Of a stretch of 64,000 bases of DNA, positions 29,586-36,059 are shown piece after piece; positions within the stretch are counted from its first letter, which is position 1; each line of letters begins with the position of its first letter. The DNA comes from Bacteroidales bacterium (GTDB lineage Bacteria > Bacteroidota > Bacteroidia > Bacteroidales > UBA932). Location: contig JAFZXU010000061.1 in the NCBI GenBank assembly GCA_017616655.1, positions 124,001 to 188,000 on the forward strand. The letters are read 5' to 3'. The translations under genes were made by a program, and so were the position numbers. The notes below the pieces were generated by a model. That model saw only the letters and a program-made list of their open reading frames with translations. It had not been told where the DNA came from and ran no database searches.

Positions 29586-30821
29586 CTATTTTCCGCTGTA
29601 GCGGCCTGCAAACAGCACCGCTCCGCTGCTCGATTCGGTAATCAGATAGAGGAATGGGTGGTCTGCGTGGAATACTACCTTCTCACCGGGCATTACGGCT
29701 GTGGCCTTTTCCATTCCGGCCGTGGATACCGCTGCGGCTTCCGTACCCTCCTCGTCAACCTTGATGACGGCATCCTGCATCACGAAACTCAGGCGGCTGG
29801 CGTAGTCCGACATTGCAGAAAAGTCTGCAGCGTTGAACGCGGTGGGCATTCCCATATCGGAGAGGATGTCGTTGAGGTCGATATGATACCTGGTCTCGAA
29901 TTTCGGCAGCCAGAGGTCAACGTCGGCGGTGCTCATCCTGCGCCTGAGCGTATTCCACGACTCTTTTTTGAGGGCCTTGGTGACATCCGCAACGCCGTAA
30001 CCCTTCCTGGGAAGGAAGGCTACCATCGAGAACGCCCCGTTGCCGTAAGGCAGGCGGACGGCCTGATAGACGTCGTTCTGCATATAGCCGAAATCCCTGC
30101 GCTGTTTCATCATCTTTACCTTGGCTTTGGTGCCGGTCTCGTCGGTGAAATCCTCGTCGGCTGTCGAGCCTTTCTCAAACTTGTCCGCCCACTGGCTCTT
30201 GAAGTAGACGGCGTTGAGAAGATAGGCGAGGATGTCTGTGGAGACATCATCCAGCACCTTGGGAATCAATCCGTTGGTGTTGTCGTTGCACCACCCGTTG
30301 ATAACCTTGAGGGCCTTTTCCGAGTTGCTGAAATCGAGGTTTTCCACGGCAGCCTTGTAGTACTTGCCCACATCCTTCTTATATTTTTCCTTTAGCGGCC
30401 AGCCGTCGTCTACGAATATGGCGTCGGCAATCGCCAGGGTGGTCTTTTTGTCGAGATTCGGAAGCTGATTGAGCAATGAGAGGCAGTACTCGTTCACAGC
30501 GTCGGTCTGCCCGGCGCCGTAGCCGAGCACCTGGCAAATCTCGTCTGCAGTGGTCCCCTTCGCACCGTCAAGGATCATACCCAGGAGGAACTGCATACTG
30601 AGGGGAGAGATTACATAATCCTTCTTTTCAGCCGAGTTTATCTGGTCGATGAAATTGAAGGAAAAAGTGTTGCCCTTCTCTACGAACTCCATCGACTTTG
30701 TCGTGAGTTCGAGGCTCTTGTAGGGATTGTTATCGTCCGTCTCGATGGTGTTGCCGCACGAAACGCCCGCCAGAAGCATGGCAGATGCACAAGCGAATAG
30801 GGGAATCAGGTTAATTCTCAT
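29586..30821 (-). CDS. Serpin-family protease inhibitor, lipoprotein
   Basis: 411 residues; lipobox AGVSC (Cys about 22). Serpin landmarks: NTFSFNFIDQI, DYVISPLSMQFLLGMILDGA (helix B), LLNAVYFKSQWADKF (strand 3A) and FHADHPFLYLI (C-terminal). The reactive loop hinge VDEEGTEAAAVSTAG keeps the small residues needed for inhibition, so it should trap proteases rather than be a dead serpin. P1 cannot be set with confidence (Ala, Lys or Met nearby). It heads the operon with the ECF sigma factor. A surface C10 protease lies 3 kb downstream. Confidence 0.93.
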   Translation of the reverse strand: MRINLIPLFACASAMLLAGVSCGNTIETDDNNPYKSLELTTKSMEFVEKGNTFSFNFIDQINSAEKKDYVISPLSMQFLLGMILDGAKGTTADEICQVLGYGAGQTDAVNEYCLSLLNQLPNLDKKTTLAIADAIFVDDGWPLKEKYKKDVGKYYKAAVENLDFSNSEKALKVINGWCNDNTNGLIPKVLDDVSTDILAYLLNAVYFKSQWADKFEKGSTADEDFTDETGTKAKVKMMKQRRDFGYMQNDVYQAVRLPYGNGAFSMVAFLPRKGYGVADVTKALKKESWNTLRRRMSTADVDLWLPKFETRYHIDLNDILSDMGMPTAFNAADFSAMSDYASRLSFVMQDAVIKVDEEGTEAAAVSTAGMEKATAVMPGEKVVFHADHPFLYLITESSSGAVLFAGRYSGK

Positions 30822-30855
30822 GGTACGGTTTGTTTTCAGTCACTCTGTAAATGCA

Positions 30856-30882
30856 GAAAGGATACAAATATTGCATCCTTTC
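30856..30882 (-). terminator. Hairpin between the cysteine-rich lipoprotein gene and the serpin gene
   Basis: Arms GAAAGGATACAA (30856-30867) and TTGCATCCTTTC (30871-30882) form a 12-base stem with one wobble pair and a three-base loop. It lies about 45 bases after the stop of the upstream gene and 35 before the serpin start. No long T-tract follows, so it could be an attenuator instead. Confidence 0.5.
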
Positions 30883-30926
30883 CGCTAATAAATTTTGCCG
30901 GGCCCATTGGCCGTGGCGTACAGATA

Positions 30927-31463
30927 CTATTTGCCGAAGAGCTTGACGGCCTCCTGCATGGTCTTGATGACCTCTACCTCGGAGGCGCAGCGCCTTTCGC
31001 ATCCGCCGCACTCCAGGCATTCGGAAGCGTGATGCTCGAGGGCTTCATACTCTTTTTTGAGCTCCGGAGTCACCTTTCCGGCCTTCTTTGCGCGGGCCAC
31101 GATGTCGATGATCTTGGGGATGTCGAGGTCGACGGGGCAGGGCATGCACTTGCCGCATTTTACGCACTCGCCCTTCTTTGCCGCATCAGCCGCAGCGGCT
31201 CCGCCGCCGTTCTTGCAGCACTCTTTGCCTTCAGCCTTTTCGCAGCAGCCGTCTTTCTTTTCGCACTGTCCTTCGTGCTTCTTGCAGCATTCGCCCTCGC
31301 CCTTCTTGCAGCACTCGCCTTCCTGCTTCTTGCAGCATTCGCCGTCCTTCTTCTCGCAGCACTCCTTTACTTCGGTTTCAGTGCCTTCGACGGCGGTGGT
31401 TTTGGGTTTGCAGCCGCCCAGCACCAGCGAAGCGGCAAGCATAACTAACAGAATCTTTTTCAT
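30927..31463 (-). CDS. Cysteine-repeat lipoprotein with two-cluster ferredoxin-like domain
   Basis: 178 residues, 22 cysteines. Lipobox LGGC (Cys18). Residues about 33-84 are six to seven imperfect octapeptides of the form ECCKKxEG. Residues 100-178 resemble the Fe-S domain found at the C-terminus of some aldo/keto reductases: CVKCGKCMPCPVDLDIP (Cys100, 103, 106, 109) and CLECGGCERRC (Cys149, 152, 155, 159), each able to hold a [4Fe-4S] cluster. The enzyme barrel is absent. A lipid-anchored protein with metal-binding repeats and redox clusters outside the cytoplasm is unusual. Electron transfer, metal storage or thiol buffering are possible; none is shown. It follows the ThiL-like gene by 29 bases. 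Confidence 0.75.
   Translation of the reverse strand: MKKILLVMLAASLVLGGCKPKTTAVEGTETEVKECCEKKDGECCKKQEGECCKKGEGECCKKHEGQCEKKDGCCEKAEGKECCKNGGGAAAADAAKKGECVKCGKCMPCPVDLDIPKIIDIVARAKKAGKVTPELKKEYEALEHHASECLECGGCERRCASEVEVIKTMQEAVKLFGK
31212..31367 (-). repeat. Coding tandem repeat, 24-base period (ECCKKxEG)
   Basis: Seven imperfect 24-base units encode the octapeptides of the cysteine-rich lipoprotein. The fifth and sixth units are altered (QCEKKDG, CCEKAEGK). Such arrays can vary in number between strains. Confidence 0.75.
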
Positions 31464-31492
31464 TTGATGTAAGGTATTGATTATTAATAGTT

Positions 31493-32506
31493 TTATTCTT
31501 GTTCGTTTGTGGGTTCTACGGCGGTGAATCCCTGAGCATGGACGGGGATTTCGGCCCCTTCCGGAGTGACGATCACGACTCCGGCTTCAGGCCTCGCCAG
31601 GTGGCCGATTACATCGTAATCCTGGAAATCCTTGCGGATGACATTATGCTTCTCGATTGGGATGGTGAAGATGAACTGGTAGTCGTCCCCGCCGTTCATC
31701 GCAGCCGTCACCGGGTCGATACCCAGTTCGTCGGCCACGGTAAAGGTCTCTTCCGAGAGGGGAATCTTTTCGAGATATATCTTCACTCCGAATCCGCTCT
31801 CGGCTGCAAGCCGCAGCGCAGCGTCACCCAGACCGCGCGTCACGAAATGGCCGGAAGAGGGGTAGATGCCGTCGTCCACGAACCTGGAGACCACATTCTG
31901 CTTGATTTCGGGGCTGAGGTATGAGGCCAGCACGCCCTTGTACTTCGAAAGGTCGGGTTGCGCGCCGCTCTTGTTGAATGAGATCTTCTCCCTCTCGAGG
32001 ATATGGAGGCCCATATATGCCGCTCCGAGGCGGCCAGTGAGGCAGATAAGGTCCATGTTCTTGGGTTTCGGGATGGCGGAAACCACAGCCTTGCGCTGCA
32101 CTCCCGTAGCCGCCAGGCTTATGCAGAGGCCGTTGACGGAGGGGTTGAGGTCGAGTGAGAGATGCTTAATGTCGTGCTCCTTTGCTGCGGCGAGAGTTCC
32201 CTTCCAGAACTCTTCCACATCTTCGTAGCAGAAGCGGCTGGAGAGGCCGAGCTGCACCGAAAGGGCCACAGGCTGCCTGAGCGCCGCGAATACGTCTCCC
32301 ATCGCATAGAGGGCCGCTTTGTAGCCGAGATGCTTGAGCGGTGTGTAAACGAGGTCGAAATCCACCCCTTCGAGCATTATCTTGTGCGCCGTGCTCACCT
32401 CACCCTTCTCGGTGAGGCGCGGTGCCCGCTCGTTGGTGAATCCGCTTCCTTCGAAAAGCTTTGCTATTGCGGCTTCCTTGCCTATGGTCGAGATTTCAGT
32501 ACGCAT
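31493..32506 (-). CDS. ThiL-like (AIR synthase/thiamine-phosphate kinase fold) protein lacking catalytic motifs
   Basis: 337 residues from the ATG at 32504-32506. It aligns along its length with Bacteroidota ThiL: MRTEISTIG, LEGVDFDLVYTPLKHLGYK, LICLTGRLGAAYMGLHILERE, NGGDDYQFIFTIP. Several ThiL motifs are replaced: the GDDAAV metal site reads APRLTEKGEV, the STDLL segment reads STAHKI, GGDTT reads SLDLNPS, and DISDGL reads TRGLGD. ThiL phosphorylates thiamine monophosphate using ATP and Mg. With these losses, the protein may be a pseudoenzyme or have another ligand. No TPP riboswitch is recognisable upstream. Likely co-transcribed with the cysteine-rich lipoprotein. Confidence 0.75.
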   Translation of the reverse strand: MRTEISTIGKEAAIAKLFEGSGFTNERAPRLTEKGEVSTAHKIMLEGVDFDLVYTPLKHLGYKAALYAMGDVFAALRQPVALSVQLGLSSRFCYEDVEEFWKGTLAAAKEHDIKHLSLDLNPSVNGLCISLAATGVQRKAVVSAIPKPKNMDLICLTGRLGAAYMGLHILEREKISFNKSGAQPDLSKYKGVLASYLSPEIKQNVVSRFVDDGIYPSSGHFVTRGLGDAALRLAAESGFGVKIYLEKIPLSEETFTVADELGIDPVTAAMNGGDDYQFIFTIPIEKHNVIRKDFQDYDVIGHLARPEAGVVIVTPEGAEIPVHAQGFTAVEPTNEQE

Positions 32507-32527
32507 GATCAATTGTTAGGTTCGAGG

Positions 32528-32535
32528 CAAATATA
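32528..32535 (-). promoter_or_regulatory. -7 promoter element of the ThiL-like gene
   Basis: TATATTTG on the minus strand, 21 bases before the start at 32506. The rest of the 220-base gap up to 32726 is mostly palindromic element A. Confidence 0.5.
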
Positions 32536-32575
32536 ACACAAAAAGCCGCATGCCGCTCTAATTCTCAAATAATTC

Positions 32576-32724
32576 TTTCCGGCAAAATGATGCCGGGGAA
32601 CATGGCGCTGATGGCGTTCAGGGACGTAATGCTCGACGTCACGCCTTGTATACAGCCTCTGACGTCGGCGCAGCCCCATCAGAGACGCGCTCAAGGCCCA
32701 TTGCCCGACGTCACTTTGCCGAAA
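32576..32724 (-). repeat. Palindromic two-unit element, copy A
   Basis: 149 bases, in the orientation opposite to copy B. Read on the minus strand: end TTTCGGCAAAG, unit 1 from TGACGTCGGG to CGACGTCA, an 18-base linker centred on GTATAC, unit 2 from TGACGTCGAG to the degraded GGCATCA, end TTTTGCCGGAAA. The unit interiors match copy B in part (for example GCGCCATGTTCCCC against GCGCCATATTCCCC). It lies two bases beyond the stop of the barrel gene at 32727. Confidence 0.8.
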
Positions 32725-32726
32725 TA

Positions 32727-33380
32727 TCAGAAATGCCAGCCGAGGGTAAGCAATACATTGTTGAGGTAGATGCTGCCTGTTGACAAGTTGTGATAAGGGT
32801 ATTGAAGCATCATGTTCCTCAAGCCGATTACGGCGTTGAAACCCCACTGAAAATGCCTTCCGGAGAGGATTACGAAGCTGGGCTGAAGGCCGATGTCCCA
32901 ACGATGGAATTTCTCTTTGTTGTTGATGGGATCCCATGGATCGGCATCGTAATAATACCTGTCAGGAACCATCATATATGATATCTGCGGGCCTAATCCT
33001 ACTACGGCCGTCTTTCCGTCAATCAGCTGGTAGCGGTATCGCGCCAGACAGAACAATTCTCCTGTTACCATATCGTCGCCATCTCCGCCGTCATAACCGA
33101 ACAAGTCACTGTGCAAGAAATTGCTCACCTGTTCCTTTGTCGCCACTCCCGGCATCAGAGACCAATTATTGTCCAGAGCAATGTCAAGGCCATAAGATAC
33201 GCGCAGGGCCAGGCCTGGTTTCTCTCGAGAACCAGCATTCCCCGTTTCCATAAACAGCCCCGTCCCTATATCGAAATTGCTTTCAAACTGCTTTCGAGGA
33301 GCGAGATTCTGCGCATAAGAGAAAGGAGCGGTTGCCCAAAAAGTGAGAGCCGCGACAAAAAAGAATAAAGCATTTTTCAT
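32727..33380 (-). CDS. Outer-membrane beta-barrel protein (PorT-like)
   Basis: 217 residues from the ATG at 33378-33380, with a signal peptide (MKNALFFFVAALTFWATAPFSYAQ is residues 1-24 or so; cleavage after SYA). The mature part has about eight to ten amphipathic strands (FDIGTGLFMETGN, ALRVSYGLDIAL, TAVVGLGPQISYM, FQWGFNAVIGLRNM) and ends LTLGWHF with terminal Phe. It belongs to the general outer-membrane beta-barrel type. Divergent from ispE. No partner suggests a role. Confidence 0.7.
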   Translation of the reverse strand: MKNALFFFVAALTFWATAPFSYAQNLAPRKQFESNFDIGTGLFMETGNAGSREKPGLALRVSYGLDIALDNNWSLMPGVATKEQVSNFLHSDLFGYDGGDGDDMVTGELFCLARYRYQLIDGKTAVVGLGPQISYMMVPDRYYYDADPWDPINNKEKFHRWDIGLQPSFVILSGRHFQWGFNAVIGLRNMMLQYPYHNLSTGSIYLNNVLLTLGWHF

Positions 33381-33513
33381 AACGGTCGTTTTATTTACAG
33401 ATGCCGAAAACAGTAAAGTGGCTGCATCCATATAATGATAAAGATGGGCAAAATATTGCACGATGCGGGCGGAATTGAAAAAAAACGTAAATTGCATCAT
33501 CTTTAAGACAGGT

Positions 33514-34278
33514 ATGATAAGCTATCCCAACGCCAAATTGAATATAGGGCTGGACATCCTCCGGCGCCGAGAAGACGGGTATCACGATATCGATACCCTG
33601 ATGGTGCCTTGCTTCGGCCTCAGGGATGTGCTGGAAATCGTACCGTCATCTGCCCTGGAGATGCATCTCTATGGCATTCCGCTAGACGGAAACGGCGGCG
33701 ACAACCTCTGCATGAAGGCATACCGACTTCTGTGGGACCGTTACGGACTCCCGCCGGTGGAGATTCATCTTTACAAGGGCATTCCTTCCGGAGCCGGCCT
33801 TGGCGGAGGTTCGGCAGATGCCGCATTTACTCTCCGGATGCTTAATGAAATGTTCGCTCTCGGGCTTCCCGATGCCGCTTTGGCGGAACTGGCTGCACAG
33901 CTTGGCAGCGACTGCCCCTTCTTTATCTGCAACCGCCCGATGCTCTGCCGCGGGAGGGGCGAAATCATGACGGAATTCGGTTCCCTGCCGGAAGGGCTTC
34001 GGTTCGAAGTGGAGATTCCGCCGGTGCATGTCTCCACGCGCGAGGCGTATGCCGGAGTCTCGCCTGCCGTTCCTGAGATTCCGCTCGAAGAACTGTTGCG
34101 CCTTCCGGTCCCGGAGTGGCGTGGCAAAGTGCGCAACGCCTTCGAAGATTCCGTATTCCCCGCCCATCCCGAAATCGCGGCCGCCAAAGAGGCGATGTAC
34201 GCCCGCGGCGCCCTCTACGCCTCGATGTCCGGCAGCGGCAGCTCGGTTTTCGGCATATTCCGCGATCCGGCAAAGTGA
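33514..34278 (+). CDS. ispE: 4-diphosphocytidyl-2-C-methyl-D-erythritol kinase
   Basis: A 254-residue GHMP kinase. SYPNAKLNIGLDIL at the N-terminus includes the substrate lysine, GIPSGAGLGGGSADAAF is the ATP loop, LGSDCPFFI holds the catalytic Asp, and ASMSGSGSSVFGIF is the C-terminal GHMP motif. It phosphorylates CDP-methylerythritol in the MEP isoprenoid pathway. Its final codons PAK and the TGA stop lie inside palindromic element C. The start 33514 gives the family N-terminus; a longer frame from 33463 adds non-homologous residues. Confidence 0.93.
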   Translation: MISYPNAKLNIGLDILRRREDGYHDIDTLMVPCFGLRDVLEIVPSSALEMHLYGIPLDGNGGDNLCMKAYRLLWDRYGLPPVEIHLYKGIPSGAGLGGGSADAAFTLRMLNEMFALGLPDAALAELAAQLGSDCPFFICNRPMLCRGRGEIMTEFGSLPEGLRFEVEIPPVHVSTREAYAGVSPAVPEIPLEELLRLPVPEWRGKVRNAFEDSVFPAHPEIAAAKEAMYARGALYASMSGSGSSVFGIFRDPAK

Positions 34279-34291
34279 CGTCATCTTGCCG
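34268..34291. repeat. Minimal palindromic element, copy C
   Basis: 24 bases: CGGCAAAG (34268-34275), TGACGTCA (34276-34283), TCTTGCCG (34284-34291). This equals the two outer ends of elements A and B joined by a single TGACGTCA core, with both internal units missing. The ispE TGA is the first three bases of the core. Confidence 0.75.
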
Positions 34292-34312
34292 AAATCAATC
34301 GTTTTTTGTCCT

Positions 34313-34831
34313 ATGAGAAAGATTCTGCATGTCTGTTTGTTGGTTGCGTTGTTCCAACTATCTTGTCCGGCGCAGGACAAGGGTCATTTCCAAGGTATTG
34401 CGAGCGTCAATGTATTCAAAATAACAGGTGCTTCGCATTGTCCTGTCAACCTCTCTATGGGGTGGAGGTTCAATGATAACATATATACGGGATTGGGTTC
34501 CGGAGTTCATGTTTTGCAGCACAGGCATCCGAATTATTCAGGTCCGTTGACTACGGCCATTCCTTTCTTTGTGGATTTTGTGGCTTATAACCATCACGTC
34601 GGCACATCTCCCTTTTTCGGCATTGAAACGGGAGCTCTGTGCGAAACCAGAAAGTCAGCCTGTATTCTCGAAAACCATCATCTGCTCCGCCCCTGGCTCA
34701 ACGGCAAGTTTGGCGTAGATATTGGCCTTACAAGGGATTTGGGAATAATGATAGGTGTCAGCGGCATTTATGTCCCCGCCGGAAACGATAGCGAGTATGC
34801 ACTGTCTTCCGTTATTGGATTCAGATTCTGA
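34313..34831 (+). CDS. Small outer-membrane beta-barrel protein (copy 2)
   Basis: 172 residues with a signal peptide (MRKILHVCLLVALFQLSCPAQ). Paralogue of 26474-27019: shared GHFQGIAS at the mature N-terminus, GLGSGVHVLQHRHPN, LRPWLNGKFGVDIGLTRDLG and the end SSVIGFRF. The residue LSC could be a lipobox, but the paralogue has AAAQ, so a free periplasmic N-terminus is more likely. Lies between ispE and the convergent RAYT-like gene. Confidence 0.7.
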   Translation: MRKILHVCLLVALFQLSCPAQDKGHFQGIASVNVFKITGASHCPVNLSMGWRFNDNIYTGLGSGVHVLQHRHPNYSGPLTTAIPFFVDFVAYNHHVGTSPFFGIETGALCETRKSACILENHHLLRPWLNGKFGVDIGLTRDLGIMIGVSGIYVPAGNDSEYALSSVIGFRF

Positions 34832-34840
34832 GGACATCAC

Positions 34841-35743
34841 TCACTTGACATATTTTCTAAGCTCAGTTTCCGGCAATCGCACGGCAAAAGAGAGTTGACG
34901 GAACGCGATACGGTATTTTCTACGAAGTGTCTGTGCGAGAACGATCCTGTCTTTTGGAGCAATCCTTCGCGGATCCCGCACTCCAAACAGAAGTTTGCAT
35001 TCCTTTCCACAGAGTTGCCGCACTTCGACGTCTTCGAGGGAAACCCCTCTTTCGCTGGCTATGCGCAACAGTATTTCTTCTTCTTTTTTGCGATTATTGG
35101 AAAGAAAAACCCGGAAGCAGTTATGAGTCTTGTAGATGGATTCAAATTGTGAAACGGCGACATAATTGCTCGGAAGAATGATATTGTTGCATACCTGCCA
35201 TTCAGAGGGGACTGTTAGATGTCTGGAGTGAACCATCTCCCTCTGCTGTTGTTTATTCAAACTGCCGAAAGCAATGACGGGACAGACATTGCCGGCGTCA
35301 TCGAAGCACCAAACCGGAAGGTGACGCCTGTCGCGGAAATAGAGAAACCCTGTTCCCCAAAGATAATCGTATGGTATGACACTCTTACCGTCCTTTGTCG
35401 GCTGGATGATAGTGTAAACGGCTACATTCATCAGATAAGAGAGATCTTCGCCGATAGGATAAAGCTCTCCGCACAAATTGTAATCATCTTTCCCAAGGCG
35501 TGACCGGACAGCATAGTGACGATATGTAGTCTCAAACATTTCTTTGAATGCAGCACATTCTTCGAGGGTGCCGAACAGAAGAAAATGGGGATGGGAGTCT
35601 TCAAGGGAAAAGGCAACTACGGTTACGCCCGTGTTCGCCACGCAGAGGGCAATGATGTTCATCGCCGCAATAAAGTCTTTTTTGCTGATAATGAAATTGC
35701 GCGAATCCTGTCCGTCCGCGCAATAATGATAGAATTGTTTCAT
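34841..35743 (-). CDS. REP-associated tyrosine transposase-like (Y1/RAYT) protein
   Basis: 300 residues from the ATG at 35741-35743; GTG/ATG starts ten and nine codons upstream are possible. The N-terminal FYHYCADGQDSRNFI resembles the first strand of Y1 transposases. SLEDSHPHFLLFG (His51, Pro52, His53) sits where the HUH metal motif is expected (usually NHxHxL), and AVYTIIQPTKDGKSV followed by PYDYLWGTG matches the catalytic-tyrosine helix pattern Y..NP..AG...DY.WSS, giving Tyr110. Residues about 190-300 are a C-terminal extension with a helix-turn-helix-like tail. RAYT proteins act on REP palindromes near their gene; palindromic elements B, C and A lie at +106 bases, 550 bases and 2.1 kb from it. 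Motif assignment is by pattern only. Confidence 0.72.
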   Translation of the reverse strand: MKQFYHYCADGQDSRNFIISKKDFIAAMNIIALCVANTGVTVVAFSLEDSHPHFLLFGTLEECAAFKEMFETTYRHYAVRSRLGKDDYNLCGELYPIGEDLSYLMNVAVYTIIQPTKDGKSVIPYDYLWGTGFLYFRDRRHLPVWCFDDAGNVCPVIAFGSLNKQQQREMVHSRHLTVPSEWQVCNNIILPSNYVAVSQFESIYKTHNCFRVFLSNNRKKEEEILLRIASERGVSLEDVEVRQLCGKECKLLFGVRDPRRIAPKDRIVLAQTLRRKYRIAFRQLSFAVRLPETELRKYVK

Positions 35744-36033
35744 CGTTTTCCGTCTGCAAATACCTATCATCACACGATGACATTGCGAAGATGGGCATTA
35801 TTCGGATGATTCCCAAAAAAGATTAAAGGAAATATGGCTTGGTTTGGGTTTCCGGCAAAGTGACGTCGGCCGATGTGCCCTGGAGCGGTCTCTGACGGAG
35901 GTGGGCCGACGTCACAGGCCGATATCGGGGCCTGACGTCGGGCGACCTGCCATAGAACGCACTCTGCGCCATATTCCCCGACGTCACTTTGACGGAAACG
36001 AAAAAAGCCTTGCTGTCATCGGGAAATAATGAG
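35744..36033. other. Gap between the RAYT-like gene and the nucleoside kinase gene
   Basis: A gap of 316 bases (35744-36059) without a gene. It holds element B (35849-35998), about 105 bases of lower-G+C sequence upstream of the RAYT-like gene with no clear TAnnTTTG box, and the promoter of the kinase gene. Confidence 0.6.
35849..35998 (+). repeat. Palindromic two-unit element, copy B
   Basis: 150 bases. Ends TTTCCGGCAAAG (35849-35860) and CTTTGACGGAAA (35987-35998) are inverted with one mismatch. Unit 1 runs from TGACGTCGG to CCGACGTCA (35861-35913), an 18-base linker centred on GATATC follows, and unit 2 runs from TGACGTCGGG to CCCGACGTCA (35933-35986). The two unit interiors are related to each other (TGCC-T-GA-CG--CTCTG) and to those of copy A. 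The whole can fold as two stem-loops in a larger stem. Confidence 0.82.
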
Positions 36034-36041
36034 TATCTTTA
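36010..36041 (+). promoter_or_regulatory. Promoter of the deoxynucleoside kinase gene
   Basis: TTG (36010-36012), 21 bases, then TATCTTTA (36034-36041), one base off the -7 consensus; 18 bases to the ATG. Confidence 0.5.
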
Positions 36042-36059
36042 CGGAAAGAAATCCCGAGT

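Noticed and set aside
32507..32726. TPP riboswitch upstream of the ThiL-like gene
   Set aside because: The gap is filled by a promoter box and palindromic element A; none of the conserved thi-box sequences is seen.
35849..35998. CRISPR-like array in the repeated TGACGTC units
   Set aside because: There are only four core copies, arranged as inverted pairs with unequal spacing, and the interiors are related to each other, unlike spacers. No cas genes are present.
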